NCBI GenBank assembly: GCA_947498125.1
Contig: CANMJH010000001.1
Span: 682,001-746,000, forward strand
From: an uncultured Nioella sp.
GTDB taxonomy: Bacteria; Pseudomonadota; Alphaproteobacteria; Rhodobacterales; Rhodobacteraceae
Length of the DNA stretch: 64,000 nt
Direction of reading: 5' to 3'
Shown piece by piece: positions 35,880 through 43,245 of the stretch; the first letter of the stretch is position 1, and every line of letters begins with the position of its first letter. The translations under genes were made by a program, and so were the position numbers. The notes beneath the pieces are model-generated. The model was not told where the DNA came from, made no database searches, and saw only the letters and a program-made list of their open reading frames with translations.

Positions 35880-36764
35880 ATGAGCAAAACAGCGGACATT
35901 CTTTGTATTGGGTCGGTCCTATGGGATATCATCGGGCGTACGGATCTGCCGATGCGGTATGGCAATGACAAACCCGGCGCGATCACTCGCCTGCCGGGTG
36001 GCGTCGCCCTCAACATCGCGATGCAGTTGGAACGCGAGGGGCTGACCCCTGCCCTTCTAAGTGTGGTTGGCGATGATCTTGACGGGCAAAACCTGCTTCG
36101 GGCCTGCCGCGAGATGGGTCTGATCACTGATCATGTGCTAATCGACGCTGAGCTGCCGACTGATCAATATATGGCCATTGAAGCCCAAGGACATCTGGTT
36201 GCGGCCATCGCCGACGCGCATTCGCTGGAAAAAGCTGGGCACCGCATATTGGCGCCGCTTGAAAATGGCGCATTGGCGTCGAAGACTGATCCATGGCCCG
36301 GCGCAATCGTGATTGATGGAAATCTGACAGAAGAGCTTTTGACCCAGATCGCTGAAAGCCCGGTATTCGCTCAATCTGATTTACGGATTGCACCCGCCTC
36401 GCCCGGAAAAGCTGAGCGCCTGCGTCCGTTTCTGGGACACCCAATGGCCACGATCTATGTGAATTGTGAAGAGGCCGGACTGATCTCGGGAAAACCCGTC
36501 GACAATGCAAAAGACGCCGCCGACGCCTTGATCACCGCAGGCGCAGCCCGCGCCTTGGTGACCGAAGGCGAAAAATCTGCCGTTGATGCAACCAAATCTT
36601 GCGCCTTCCAAGGCACGCCGCCTTCGATCATCGCGCGCCGGGTGACTGGTGCCGGTGATACATTCATGGCGGCCCATATTGCCGCCGAAGCCCGTGGGCA
36701 ATCCCGCGAAGCCGCCCTAAGCGCGGCCATTCAGACCGCCGCTGATTACGTTGCAGGACATTAG
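35880..36764 (+). CDS. psuK: PfkB-family carbohydrate kinase, probable pseudouridine kinase
   Basis: A 294-residue ribokinase-type enzyme. It has the N-terminal ILCIGSVLWDIIGRTD, the substrate Gly-Gly segment RLPGGVALNIAMQL and the C-terminal PfkB signature VTGAGDTFMAAHIAAEA with the catalytic aspartate. The HTH domain sometimes fused to PsuK is absent. The stop codon is directly followed by the ATG of psuG, and that adjacency is the main reason to assign pseudouridine (to pseudouridine-5'-phosphate) rather than another sugar or nucleoside. Together the two genes form a short catabolic operon. Confidence 0.87.
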   Translation: MSKTADILCIGSVLWDIIGRTDLPMRYGNDKPGAITRLPGGVALNIAMQLEREGLTPALLSVVGDDLDGQNLLRACREMGLITDHVLIDAELPTDQYMAIEAQGHLVAAIADAHSLEKAGHRILAPLENGALASKTDPWPGAIVIDGNLTEELLTQIAESPVFAQSDLRIAPASPGKAERLRPFLGHPMATIYVNCEEAGLISGKPVDNAKDAADALITAGAARALVTEGEKSAVDATKSCAFQGTPPSIIARRVTGAGDTFMAAHIAAEARGQSREAALSAAIQTAADYVAGH

Positions 36765-37670
36765 ATGAAAGCTGACCTTCTCCATTTCGCCCCCGATGTC
36801 GCCGACGCTTTGGCCGAAGGCCGACCCGTTGTTGCACTGGAAAGCACGATCATCACGCATGGCATGCCGTTCCCGCAAAACCTTGAAACGGCCCGGGCTG
36901 TTGAAACAACGATCCGCAACGCAGGTGCGGTGCCCGCAACGATCGCCGTGCTAAAAGGTCAGCTTCATATCGGCCTGACGGCCGCGCAGCTAGATGGGTT
37001 GGCTGAAGCTACAAATGTCATGAAACTAAGCCGTGCGGATCTGCCCGTCGCCCTTGCCACGCGCGCGACGGGCGCAACAACGGTTGCCGCCACTATGATC
37101 TCGGCCCATTTGGCAGGGATCCGCGTTTTTGCAACTGGCGGCATTGGCGGGGTCCATAAAGGCGCGGAAGACAGCTTTGATATTTCGGCGGACCTGATCG
37201 AATTGTCGAAAACCCCCGTGACAGTTGTCGCAGCGGGGCCCAAAGCGATCCTTGATATTCCGAAAACACTGGAAGTGCTGGAAACCCAAGGCGTGCCGGT
37301 GATTGCGCATGGCCAAGACGGCCTGCCGGCTTTTTGGTCACGCGAGTCCGGGCTAAAGGCACCGCTTCGGATGGACGACCCAGCCCAAATTGCCGCCGCG
37401 CATAAGATGCGCGCCAAAATGGGCTTGCCCGGCGGACAACTGGTTACAAACCCCATTCCCGTGGCGGCTGAAATTCCGGCATCTGCCCTAGCGCCGTTGA
37501 TTGCGCAAGCCCAGTCCGAAGCGGATGGGCGTGGCATCACCGGCAAAGAAGTGACGCCATTCTTGTTGGATCGTATTTACGAATTGACCGACGGGCGCAG
37601 CCTTGAGGCAAATATCGCCCTTGTTCTGAACAATGCGCGCCTTGCAGCGGCAATTGCCCGCGCATTTTAA
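36765..37670 (+). CDS. psuG: Pseudouridine-5'-phosphate glycosidase
   Basis: A 301-residue PsuG, which splits pseudouridine 5'-phosphate into uracil and ribose 5-phosphate. The chain begins with the hallmark VALESTIITHGMPFPQNLE. The catalytic-lysine region is visible in the ATGGIGGVHKGAEDSFDISADL stretch (in part GGIGGVHKGAEDSFDIS), and the C-terminal GRSLEANIALVLNNARLAA helix is typical. The length matches E. coli PsuG (about 312). It is translated directly after psuK with no gap. Likely role: recycling modified nucleoside from RNA decay. Confidence 0.95.
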   Translation: MKADLLHFAPDVADALAEGRPVVALESTIITHGMPFPQNLETARAVETTIRNAGAVPATIAVLKGQLHIGLTAAQLDGLAEATNVMKLSRADLPVALATRATGATTVAATMISAHLAGIRVFATGGIGGVHKGAEDSFDISADLIELSKTPVTVVAAGPKAILDIPKTLEVLETQGVPVIAHGQDGLPAFWSRESGLKAPLRMDDPAQIAAAHKMRAKMGLPGGQLVTNPIPVAAEIPASALAPLIAQAQSEADGRGITGKEVTPFLLDRIYELTDGRSLEANIALVLNNARLAAAIARAF

Positions 37671-37772
37671 TTTTGCGACCATTGGCCCGCGTCTCTTGTC
37701 TGGACGTCGAAGCGTGCTTAGTAAAAAACTAACCTGTCGCTTTGCTGCATCTTGAAGGACCGACCGAACGCA

Positions 37773-38537
37773 ATGGAACTGCCAGAACCACCCAAACCCC
37801 CACGCCGCGGTTGGATATCATCGCTGCAAGCCAGCTTTTTTACTGGATTGGTGGTCATTGCACCGATCGGCGTGACCGCGTGGCTGATTTGGTCACTTGT
37901 AGGATGGATCGACAGTTGGGTCCTGCCGTTTATTCCGGGCAATTACAACCCGGCCAATATCCTGCGCGATTACCTGAATATCGAGATTGACGTCCGCGGC
38001 CTTGGTGTCGCGGTTTTCCTGATCTTTACGATCATGGTGGGTTGGGTCGCCAAGGGCCTTTTGGGTCGCTCTTTGATCCGCACATCGGAATCCATTGTTT
38101 TGTCGATCCCCGGCGTGCGCTCTATTTACGGCGGTCTGAAACAAATCACTGAAACGGTTCTGGCCCAAGGTAAAAGCAGCTTTGAAAAAGCCTGTCTGGT
38201 TGAATATCCCCGCCCCGGTATCTGGGCGATTGCCTTTATTTCAACCGATGCCAAAGGTGAGATTGCAGATAGCCATGACCGGCCAATGGTCTCGGTCTTT
38301 TTGCCGACGACACCAAACCCAACTTCGGGCTTTCTGCTATTTTTGCCAAAAGAAGACGTGCAGATCCTTGATATGAGTGTTGAGGATGCCGCGAAACTGG
38401 TGATCTCTGCCGGCCTTGTTTATCCAAATCTGGATGACGATCCGGATACCAAGGATAACAAAGAGGTCATGCGCGATATCACGGCATCAGCGCGCAGAGC
38501 GTCGGATCGTTCGGCCCGTTCGAACGAAGACGCATAG
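37773..38537 (+). CDS. DUF502 family inner-membrane protein
   Basis: A 254-residue protein with two membrane helices (about 18-40 and 68-95) followed by a soluble C-terminal part with SIPGVRSIYGGLKQITETVL and VFLPTTPNPTSGFLLFLP, both typical of the DUF502 family. The C-terminus is acidic then basic (NLDDDPDTKD). The frame opens at a TTG 21 bases upstream, but ATG 37773 gives the expected MELPEPPKPPRRGW. It is in the same direction as psuKG but separated by about 100 bases. Function of the family is not established. Confidence 0.85.
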   Translation: MELPEPPKPPRRGWISSLQASFFTGLVVIAPIGVTAWLIWSLVGWIDSWVLPFIPGNYNPANILRDYLNIEIDVRGLGVAVFLIFTIMVGWVAKGLLGRSLIRTSESIVLSIPGVRSIYGGLKQITETVLAQGKSSFEKACLVEYPRPGIWAIAFISTDAKGEIADSHDRPMVSVFLPTTPNPTSGFLLFLPKEDVQILDMSVEDAAKLVISAGLVYPNLDDDPDTKDNKEVMRDITASARRASDRSARSNEDA

Positions 38538-38576
38538 CCAGCACAAAAGCGGGCCACCAAACCAATCCACCGAACG

Positions 38577-38609
38577 AACAAAAAGCGCAGGAGGCTGGGC
38601 CCCCTGCGC
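38577..38609 (-). terminator. Intrinsic terminator after the YejA-like gene
   Basis: GCGCAGG (38585-38591) pairs with CCTGCGC (38603-38609). Read on the minus strand, the stem is followed by TTTTTGTTCG. Confidence 0.75.
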
Positions 38610-38636
38610 GTAATGACGCCTAAGAAATGGCGCGTG

Positions 38637-40445
38637 TTATTCTTCGACCCACCAAACGTCAGGTTGGAACCCCAGCCAATCGCCATAGATCGGCAACCGG
38701 TCTGGATAACGCAGCTCAACGTTATGAGCGATGCGGCTGATCGGGGAATACCAGATCGGGATAACGTAGCGCCCCGAGGTCAGGACCCGGTCCATCGCCC
38801 GGACAGCAGCGCGATAATCATCCTGACTTTCCGAGGTCAGCATGACGTCAACCATCGCCTCGATCGCCGGATGACAAACCCCCATCAGATTCCGGCTTCC
38901 GGGGGTGTCAGCCATCTCACATCCCCAATAAAGACGCTGCTCATTCCCTGGGCTCAGCGATACGCCGCGCTGGAAATAGGTCATGTCGAAATCATACGCG
39001 TCGGTGCGTTCACGGTATTGAGCGCTATCGATCGTGGTAACGGTGGGCGAGATGCCAAGCCGGTCCAGAGATTCACGGTATGTATTGATAATCGCCTGGT
39101 TTTCTGCCGATCCTTGCTGCAGCACGATTTCGAAGGTGAATGGCTCGCCGTCTGGGCCGGTCATAACGCCGTCTTCAACCGTGTATCCAGCGTCTTCAAA
39201 CAAGCTCATCGCGGCGCGAATGCCGCTTCTATTAGCTTCGCGCCCATCTGATGCCGGAAAGGCGTAACCTTCTATTGCGCCGGGCAACAGGTCATCCGCA
39301 AAGGGCTCAAGATATTCCGCAACACGGCCGGTTGCCGGTCCCTCTTCCATTCCCAGTATCGAGTTCGAGAAATACGAGGTGATACGCGGCGCAAGCCCGC
39401 CATTTTGGGTCACGTTAATATATTCGTAGTTGAACGCTTGGATCATCGCCTCACGCACGCGCCAATCTTCAAATTGCGGGCTGCGGGTGTTCATGACGAA
39501 ACCGAACATGCCGGTTGGGCGCTGATGCGGGATCTCTGACAAAACAACTTCGCCCGATTGCACTCTGGGGAAATCATATTCAGTTGCCCAATCCGCCGCG
39601 TTTGTTTCACGCAAGGTGGTAATCTCTCCGGCAATGAAGGCCTCTTCCATCGCTGTGCCATCCCCGAAAAATTCCAGCCGGATTTCATCGATCACATTTG
39701 TGCCACGCCGAAAGCCGAGGTCGCGGCCCCAATAGTCAGGGTTACGCGTGAGCTGCACAAACCGGCCTGCCTCAAAGTCTGAAATCACATACGGCGCAGA
39801 AGCGATTGGAATAATATCAATCCCACTTTGGGTGAAATCCCGGCCTTCATATTGGGCGCGCTGCAAAATCGGGCGCAGGCCCATGATTAGCGCGAATTCT
39901 CGATCCGCTTCGGTGAAGGTCAAACGCACACCGCGTTCGCCCACCGCTTCGATAGAAGCGACGCGGTTCCAAGCATTAAGATATCGCGGGTGCCCGATTG
40001 TACCGAGAGTCTCGTAGGACCAAATCACATCTTCGACGGTGACCGGGCTGCCATCGGAAAACCGCGCTTCGGGGCGCAGTTGGAACTCAACCCAGAGCGA
40101 ATCGGGGTCCACTTCTATGGTCTCGGCCAAAAGCCCATAAAGCGTAAATGGCTCATCATAGGACCGCCCCATCAAGCTTTCATATGCCAAAAACCGCAAT
40201 TGCCATGGCGTAGATCCAGCGCGGATATGGGGATTGAGGCTGTCAAAACCACCCACTTCACCGGTGACAATCCGCCCGCCTGTTGGGGCATCTGGGTTTG
40301 CATAAGGCAAATGCGTAAAATCTGGTGGCAATGCCGGATCACCATACATTGCGATGCCATGCATCGGCTCGGCTATGGCTGGTCCCGATAGAATCGCCGC
40401 GACCCCTAAAATCCCCGCTACACGGATGAAACAATTTCTGCTCAT
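38637..40445 (-). CDS. YejA-like extracellular solute-binding protein (SBP family 5), orphan
   Basis: A 602-residue periplasmic binding protein. The signal peptide spans about residues 1-25, ending GPAIAEP. The opening HGIAMYGDPALPPDFTHLPY and DAPTGGRIV is characteristic of the YejA branch, which binds oligopeptides or microcin-C-like compounds. The family core with VRLTFTEADREFALIMGL is present. The frame runs upstream to 40538, but ATG 40443-40445 has AAAAGGA in front and begins the signal peptide. No yejB, yejE or yejF permease or ATPase gene lies within the window next to it, so it must serve a transporter encoded elsewhere. Confidence 0.87.
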   Translation of the reverse strand: MSRNCFIRVAGILGVAAILSGPAIAEPMHGIAMYGDPALPPDFTHLPYANPDAPTGGRIVTGEVGGFDSLNPHIRAGSTPWQLRFLAYESLMGRSYDEPFTLYGLLAETIEVDPDSLWVEFQLRPEARFSDGSPVTVEDVIWSYETLGTIGHPRYLNAWNRVASIEAVGERGVRLTFTEADREFALIMGLRPILQRAQYEGRDFTQSGIDIIPIASAPYVISDFEAGRFVQLTRNPDYWGRDLGFRRGTNVIDEIRLEFFGDGTAMEEAFIAGEITTLRETNAADWATEYDFPRVQSGEVVLSEIPHQRPTGMFGFVMNTRSPQFEDWRVREAMIQAFNYEYINVTQNGGLAPRITSYFSNSILGMEEGPATGRVAEYLEPFADDLLPGAIEGYAFPASDGREANRSGIRAAMSLFEDAGYTVEDGVMTGPDGEPFTFEIVLQQGSAENQAIINTYRESLDRLGISPTVTTIDSAQYRERTDAYDFDMTYFQRGVSLSPGNEQRLYWGCEMADTPGSRNLMGVCHPAIEAMVDVMLTSESQDDYRAAVRAMDRVLTSGRYVIPIWYSPISRIAHNVELRYPDRLPIYGDWLGFQPDVWWVEE

Positions 40446-40498
40446 TTGTGGACAATCCTTTTCAGCCCTTGTTTCTTTGATCCATACGCTAACCGGCC

Positions 40499-40514
40499 TT
40501 GAAAGGTCTTTCAA
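40499..40514. promoter_or_regulatory. Palindrome between the YejA-like gene and the sRNA candidate
   Basis: TTGAAAG-GT-CTTTCAA, with 7-base arms, lies 10 bases upstream of the candidate sRNA -35 and about 55-70 bases before the YejA-like start. A plausible shared operator for both divergent transcripts. Confidence 0.4.
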
Positions 40515-40523
40515 ACTTTTCGG

Positions 40524-40552
40524 TTGGACTCGAAGCAAGGGATTGTTTATAA
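40524..40552 (+). promoter_or_regulatory. Candidate sigma-70-type promoter of the sRNA
   Basis: TTGGAC (40524-40529), 17-base spacer, TTATAA (40547-40552). Reading with an 18-base spacer gives TATAAA. A transcript would begin near 40559. Confidence 0.5.
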
Positions 40553-40558
40553 AGGTGT

Positions 40559-40636
40559 CACTGCTCGATAGGTTTCTTGCCTGTATGAAACCTGCCTCAA
40601 TAACTTAACGCCAGCTTCGTGCTGGCGTTTTTTTTG
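40559..40636 (+). ncRNA. Candidate small regulatory RNA
   Basis: About 78 bases with promoter, internal structure and terminator but no open frame. The first stem is AGGTTTC (40570-40576) with GAAACCT (40587-40593) and a 10-base loop. A single-stranded linker TCAATAACTT follows, then the terminator stem AACGCCAGC-TTCGT-GCTGGCGTT with eight Ts. No gene on this strand ends upstream that would need this terminator, which is why I read it as the end of a separate transcript. I cannot assign it to a known RNA family. Confidence 0.5.
40607..40635 (+). terminator. Intrinsic terminator of the candidate sRNA
   Basis: AACGCCAGC (40607-40615) pairs perfectly with GCTGGCGTT (40621-40629) around TTCGT, followed by an uninterrupted T-run. 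Confidence 0.9.
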
Positions 40637-40663
40637 TGCAATGTGATGACTTGCCCCTATAAA
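40634..40663 (+). promoter_or_regulatory. Possible promoter of bdhA
   Basis: TTGTGC (40634-40639), 18-base spacer, TATAAA (40658-40663), about 60 bases before the bdhA start. It overlaps the end of the sRNA terminator. Confidence 0.35.
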
Positions 40664-40722
40664 TGCTGCATGTGCATCCTTATGGTCTGCCCAAAGAGAC
40701 AGCATCTTTGTAGGAGGGGCTC

Positions 40723-41508
40723 ATGGCCATCACGACATCACTTGCCGGAAAAACTGCCGTTATTACCGGATCTAATTCAGGGATTGGTTTGGGCGTGGCC
40801 TATGAGTTGGCGCGCGCTGGCGCCGATGTTGTCCTGAACTCTTTTACTGACCGAGATGAAGATCACGCGCTGGCCGCTGAGATCGGCAAGGAATTTAGCA
40901 TCACGGCCCGTTACATCAAGGCAGATATGTCCAAGGGTGACGAGTGCCGTGCCTTGATCGAAAAAGCCGGTGCCTGCGATATTCTGGTAAACAATGCTGG
41001 CATTCAACACGTCGCGCCCATTGATGAATTCCCTGCCGAAAAATGGGACGCGATTATTGCAATTAATATGAGCTCGTCTTTCCACACGACTGCGGCGGCC
41101 TTGCCAGTGATGCGCGCTGCGGGTTGGGGCCGGGTGATAAATATTGCATCCGCTCATGGGCTGACCGCATCGCCGTTCAAATCGGCCTATATCGCTGCTA
41201 AGCATGGGGTTGTCGGCCTGACAAAAACCACAGCGCTGGAAACCGCAGAAGAGCCAATTACAGCTAATGCCATTTGTCCGGGATATGTTCTGACGCCGCT
41301 TGTCGAGGCACAGATCCCAGACACAATGAAAGAATATAACATGACCCGCGAAGAGGTCGTAAAAAACGTCATGTTGAAACGCCAACCGTCGAAAGATTTT
41401 GCGACGGTTGAGCAATTGGGCGGTACAACCGTCTTTCTGTGCACAGACGCTGCGGCGCAAATCACCGGAACCACCATCAGCGTCGATGGCGGCTGGACGG
41501 CATTGTAA
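40723..41508 (+). CDS. bdhA: D-3-hydroxybutyrate dehydrogenase
   Basis: A 261-residue SDR enzyme that interconverts 3-hydroxybutyrate and acetoacetate with NAD. Cofactor motif TGSNSGIG is at 15-22, NNAGIQHVAPI follows, and the catalytic set is Ser in IASAHG with Y-x-x-x-K in SAYIAAKHGVVG. The segments LTASPFKSAY and ICPGYVLTPLVEAQIPD closely match bacterial 3-hydroxybutyrate dehydrogenases. The start follows AGGAGGGG. The product is cytosolic and used in polyhydroxybutyrate or ketone-body turnover. The patatin-like gene starts 5 bases after its stop. Confidence 0.93.
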   Translation: MAITTSLAGKTAVITGSNSGIGLGVAYELARAGADVVLNSFTDRDEDHALAAEIGKEFSITARYIKADMSKGDECRALIEKAGACDILVNNAGIQHVAPIDEFPAEKWDAIIAINMSSSFHTTAAALPVMRAAGWGRVINIASAHGLTASPFKSAYIAAKHGVVGLTKTTALETAEEPITANAICPGYVLTPLVEAQIPDTMKEYNMTREEVVKNVMLKRQPSKDFATVEQLGGTTVFLCTDAAAQITGTTISVDGGWTAL

Positions 41509-41513
41509 GTTTC

Positions 41514-42548
41514 GTGGGAGCGGCAAAACCGATCAATCTGGCCCTGCAAGGTGGGGGCGCTCATGGTGCCTTCACTTGGGGTGTTTTGGATCGGTTGTTG
41601 CAAGAGCCTGAGATCGAGATCGCCGCCATGTCCGGCACCTCAGCCGGGGCGCTAAACGGCGCTGCGGTCAAGACCGGGCTTAGCCAAGGCAGCCGCGCGC
41701 TCGCCCGTGAGAGCCTAAACGCTCTTTGGGAAGATATCGGGGCGGTGACAGATGAGGGGATGTCGGGCTGGCTCAATATGGTCTCGCCTTTCGCGATCAG
41801 CCAGATGATCGAAACTTCCCTGCCCTTCGCGTTTTCTGACGCGATGAGCCGTATCATCAGCCCATATGTGTACGGGCCGTTCTATCAAAACCCGCTAGAA
41901 CGCATCGTCGAGCGATTTGATTTTGAGCATGTGTGCTGTGATGACGGACCGCAATTTCATATTTGTGCAACCAATGTGCGAAGCGGTAAAATCCGCGTTT
42001 TTGGCAATCACGAGCTGTCGACTGAGGCTATTCTTGCCTCGGCTTGCCTGCCAACGCTCTTCCAAGCGGTTGAGATTGACGATCCAAAAACGGGAAAACG
42101 TGAGGCCTATTGGGATGGCGGTTATACCGGAAACCCCGCGCTTTTCCCGCTATTTCACCGCGATCTGCCTGCCGATATCGTTGTCATTAATATCAATCCG
42201 CTTTACCGCGAGGCTTTGCCAACGACGGCCCAGGCAATTCAAAACCGCATCAATGAAATCAGTTTTAACAGCTCGCTCTTGCGTGAATTGCGGGCGATTT
42301 CCTTTGTGAAAAGACTGCTGGATGATGGCAAGCTAGGGTCTGACGCGATGAAAGAAGTGCTGGTTCATATGATTGCGGATGATCAAATGATGGGGCAGCT
42401 ATCAGTTGCAACCAAAACCGTGCCCGTGCCGCAGGTTTTGCATCAGCTTCGTCAAGCGGGCCGCGCCGCAGCTGAGCATTTCCTGACCCATGACATTGAT
42501 AATGTCGGCGTCAAAAGCAGCGTAAATCTGGAAGCGATGTTTAACTGA
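41514..42548 (+). CDS. Patatin-like phospholipase
   Basis: A 344-residue hydrolase with the complete patatin Ser-Asp dyad. The oxyanion loop is QGGGAHGAF near the start, the nucleophile is in the GTSAG elbow, and the catalytic aspartate in YWDGGYTGNP. The ATG of the longest frame (41439) lies inside bdhA; GTG 41514 lies just after the bdhA stop and directly before the fold (VGAAKPINLALQGGG), so I use it, although no strong ribosome binding site precedes it. It is probably co-translated with bdhA, which hints at a role in storage lipid or membrane lipid turnover. Confidence 0.88.
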   Translation: MGAAKPINLALQGGGAHGAFTWGVLDRLLQEPEIEIAAMSGTSAGALNGAAVKTGLSQGSRALARESLNALWEDIGAVTDEGMSGWLNMVSPFAISQMIETSLPFAFSDAMSRIISPYVYGPFYQNPLERIVERFDFEHVCCDDGPQFHICATNVRSGKIRVFGNHELSTEAILASACLPTLFQAVEIDDPKTGKREAYWDGGYTGNPALFPLFHRDLPADIVVININPLYREALPTTAQAIQNRINEISFNSSLLRELRAISFVKRLLDDGKLGSDAMKEVLVHMIADDQMMGQLSVATKTVPVPQVLHQLRQAGRAAAEHFLTHDIDNVGVKSSVNLEAMFN

Positions 42549-42559
42549 TCAACCGCTGG

Positions 42560-43180
42560 TCAAAGCGACGTCACCCAAAGCAGCGTCGCATCTTCCGGGC
42601 TGATCGAAATCACGTTGTGACCCATCGCGCCATCATAATACGCACTGTCCCCGCGCCGCATTTCAACAGGGGCGTAAAATTCGGTATAAAGCCGGATCTC
42701 ACCGGTCAGCACATAAAGAAACTCTTCGCCTTCATGGCGAACCCAACCGTCGAATTCTTCAAAACTGCGGGCTCGGATGCGGGCATGATAGGGCAGCATC
42801 GACTTTTGCGTCAGATTATCAGCCAGCATGTGGTGTTCATATGTAACGGTTGGATGGGGCGTGCCTTCGCCGTTTTTTGTCACAGCCAGCCGACCGTTCA
42901 CACGGGGGTTCGACGCAGGGGTGAACAGTTGCGGAACAGAAATCTCCAGCCCTTCGGCAAGCTTTTTCAACGCCTCATAAGTTGGCGACATCTGTCCATT
43001 TTCGATCTTGGACAGGGTCGAGCGCGCCAAACCGGCCTTTTTGGCCGCCTGTTCCAACGTCCAGTCACGATCTTTGCGCAATTCCCGAACCCGCACGCCC
43101 AAATCCACGGGCGCGGGCCGGTCTTCTTTATCGCCGTCGCGTGCGACGCGCAGAACTGAGGGTTCTTGCTTGCTACTCAT
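42560..43180 (-). CDS. XRE-family regulator with C-terminal cupin domain
   Basis: A 206-residue regulator. A helix-turn-helix of the Cro/XRE type spans about 25-85 (LGVRVRELRKDRDWTLEQAA, AGLARSTLSKIENG). A cupin_2 domain occupies about 125-200, with EEFLYVLTGEIRLY and the final SPEDATLLWVTSL. Members of this group sense small molecules (amino acids, polyamines or acyl compounds) and repress nearby genes. Here the divergent gene is the acyl-CoA synthetase 65 bases away, its likely target. It is convergent with the patatin gene, 11 bases apart. Confidence 0.92.
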   Translation of the reverse strand: MSSKQEPSVLRVARDGDKEDRPAPVDLGVRVRELRKDRDWTLEQAAKKAGLARSTLSKIENGQMSPTYEALKKLAEGLEISVPQLFTPASNPRVNGRLAVTKNGEGTPHPTVTYEHHMLADNLTQKSMLPYHARIRARSFEEFDGWVRHEGEEFLYVLTGEIRLYTEFYAPVEMRRGDSAYYDGAMGHNVISISPEDATLLWVTSL

Positions 43181-43245
43181 GAATTTGGTGTAGCGGGCAG
43201 AACTGTGAGAGGCAATATAGACAAAGACGTCAAATGAGAGTTTCG

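Noticed and set aside
40663-40675. CTGCATGTGCA before bdhA as a PhaR-type PHB regulator site
   Set aside because: The match to the CTGC-N3/4-GCAG pattern is incomplete at the last base; too weak to call.
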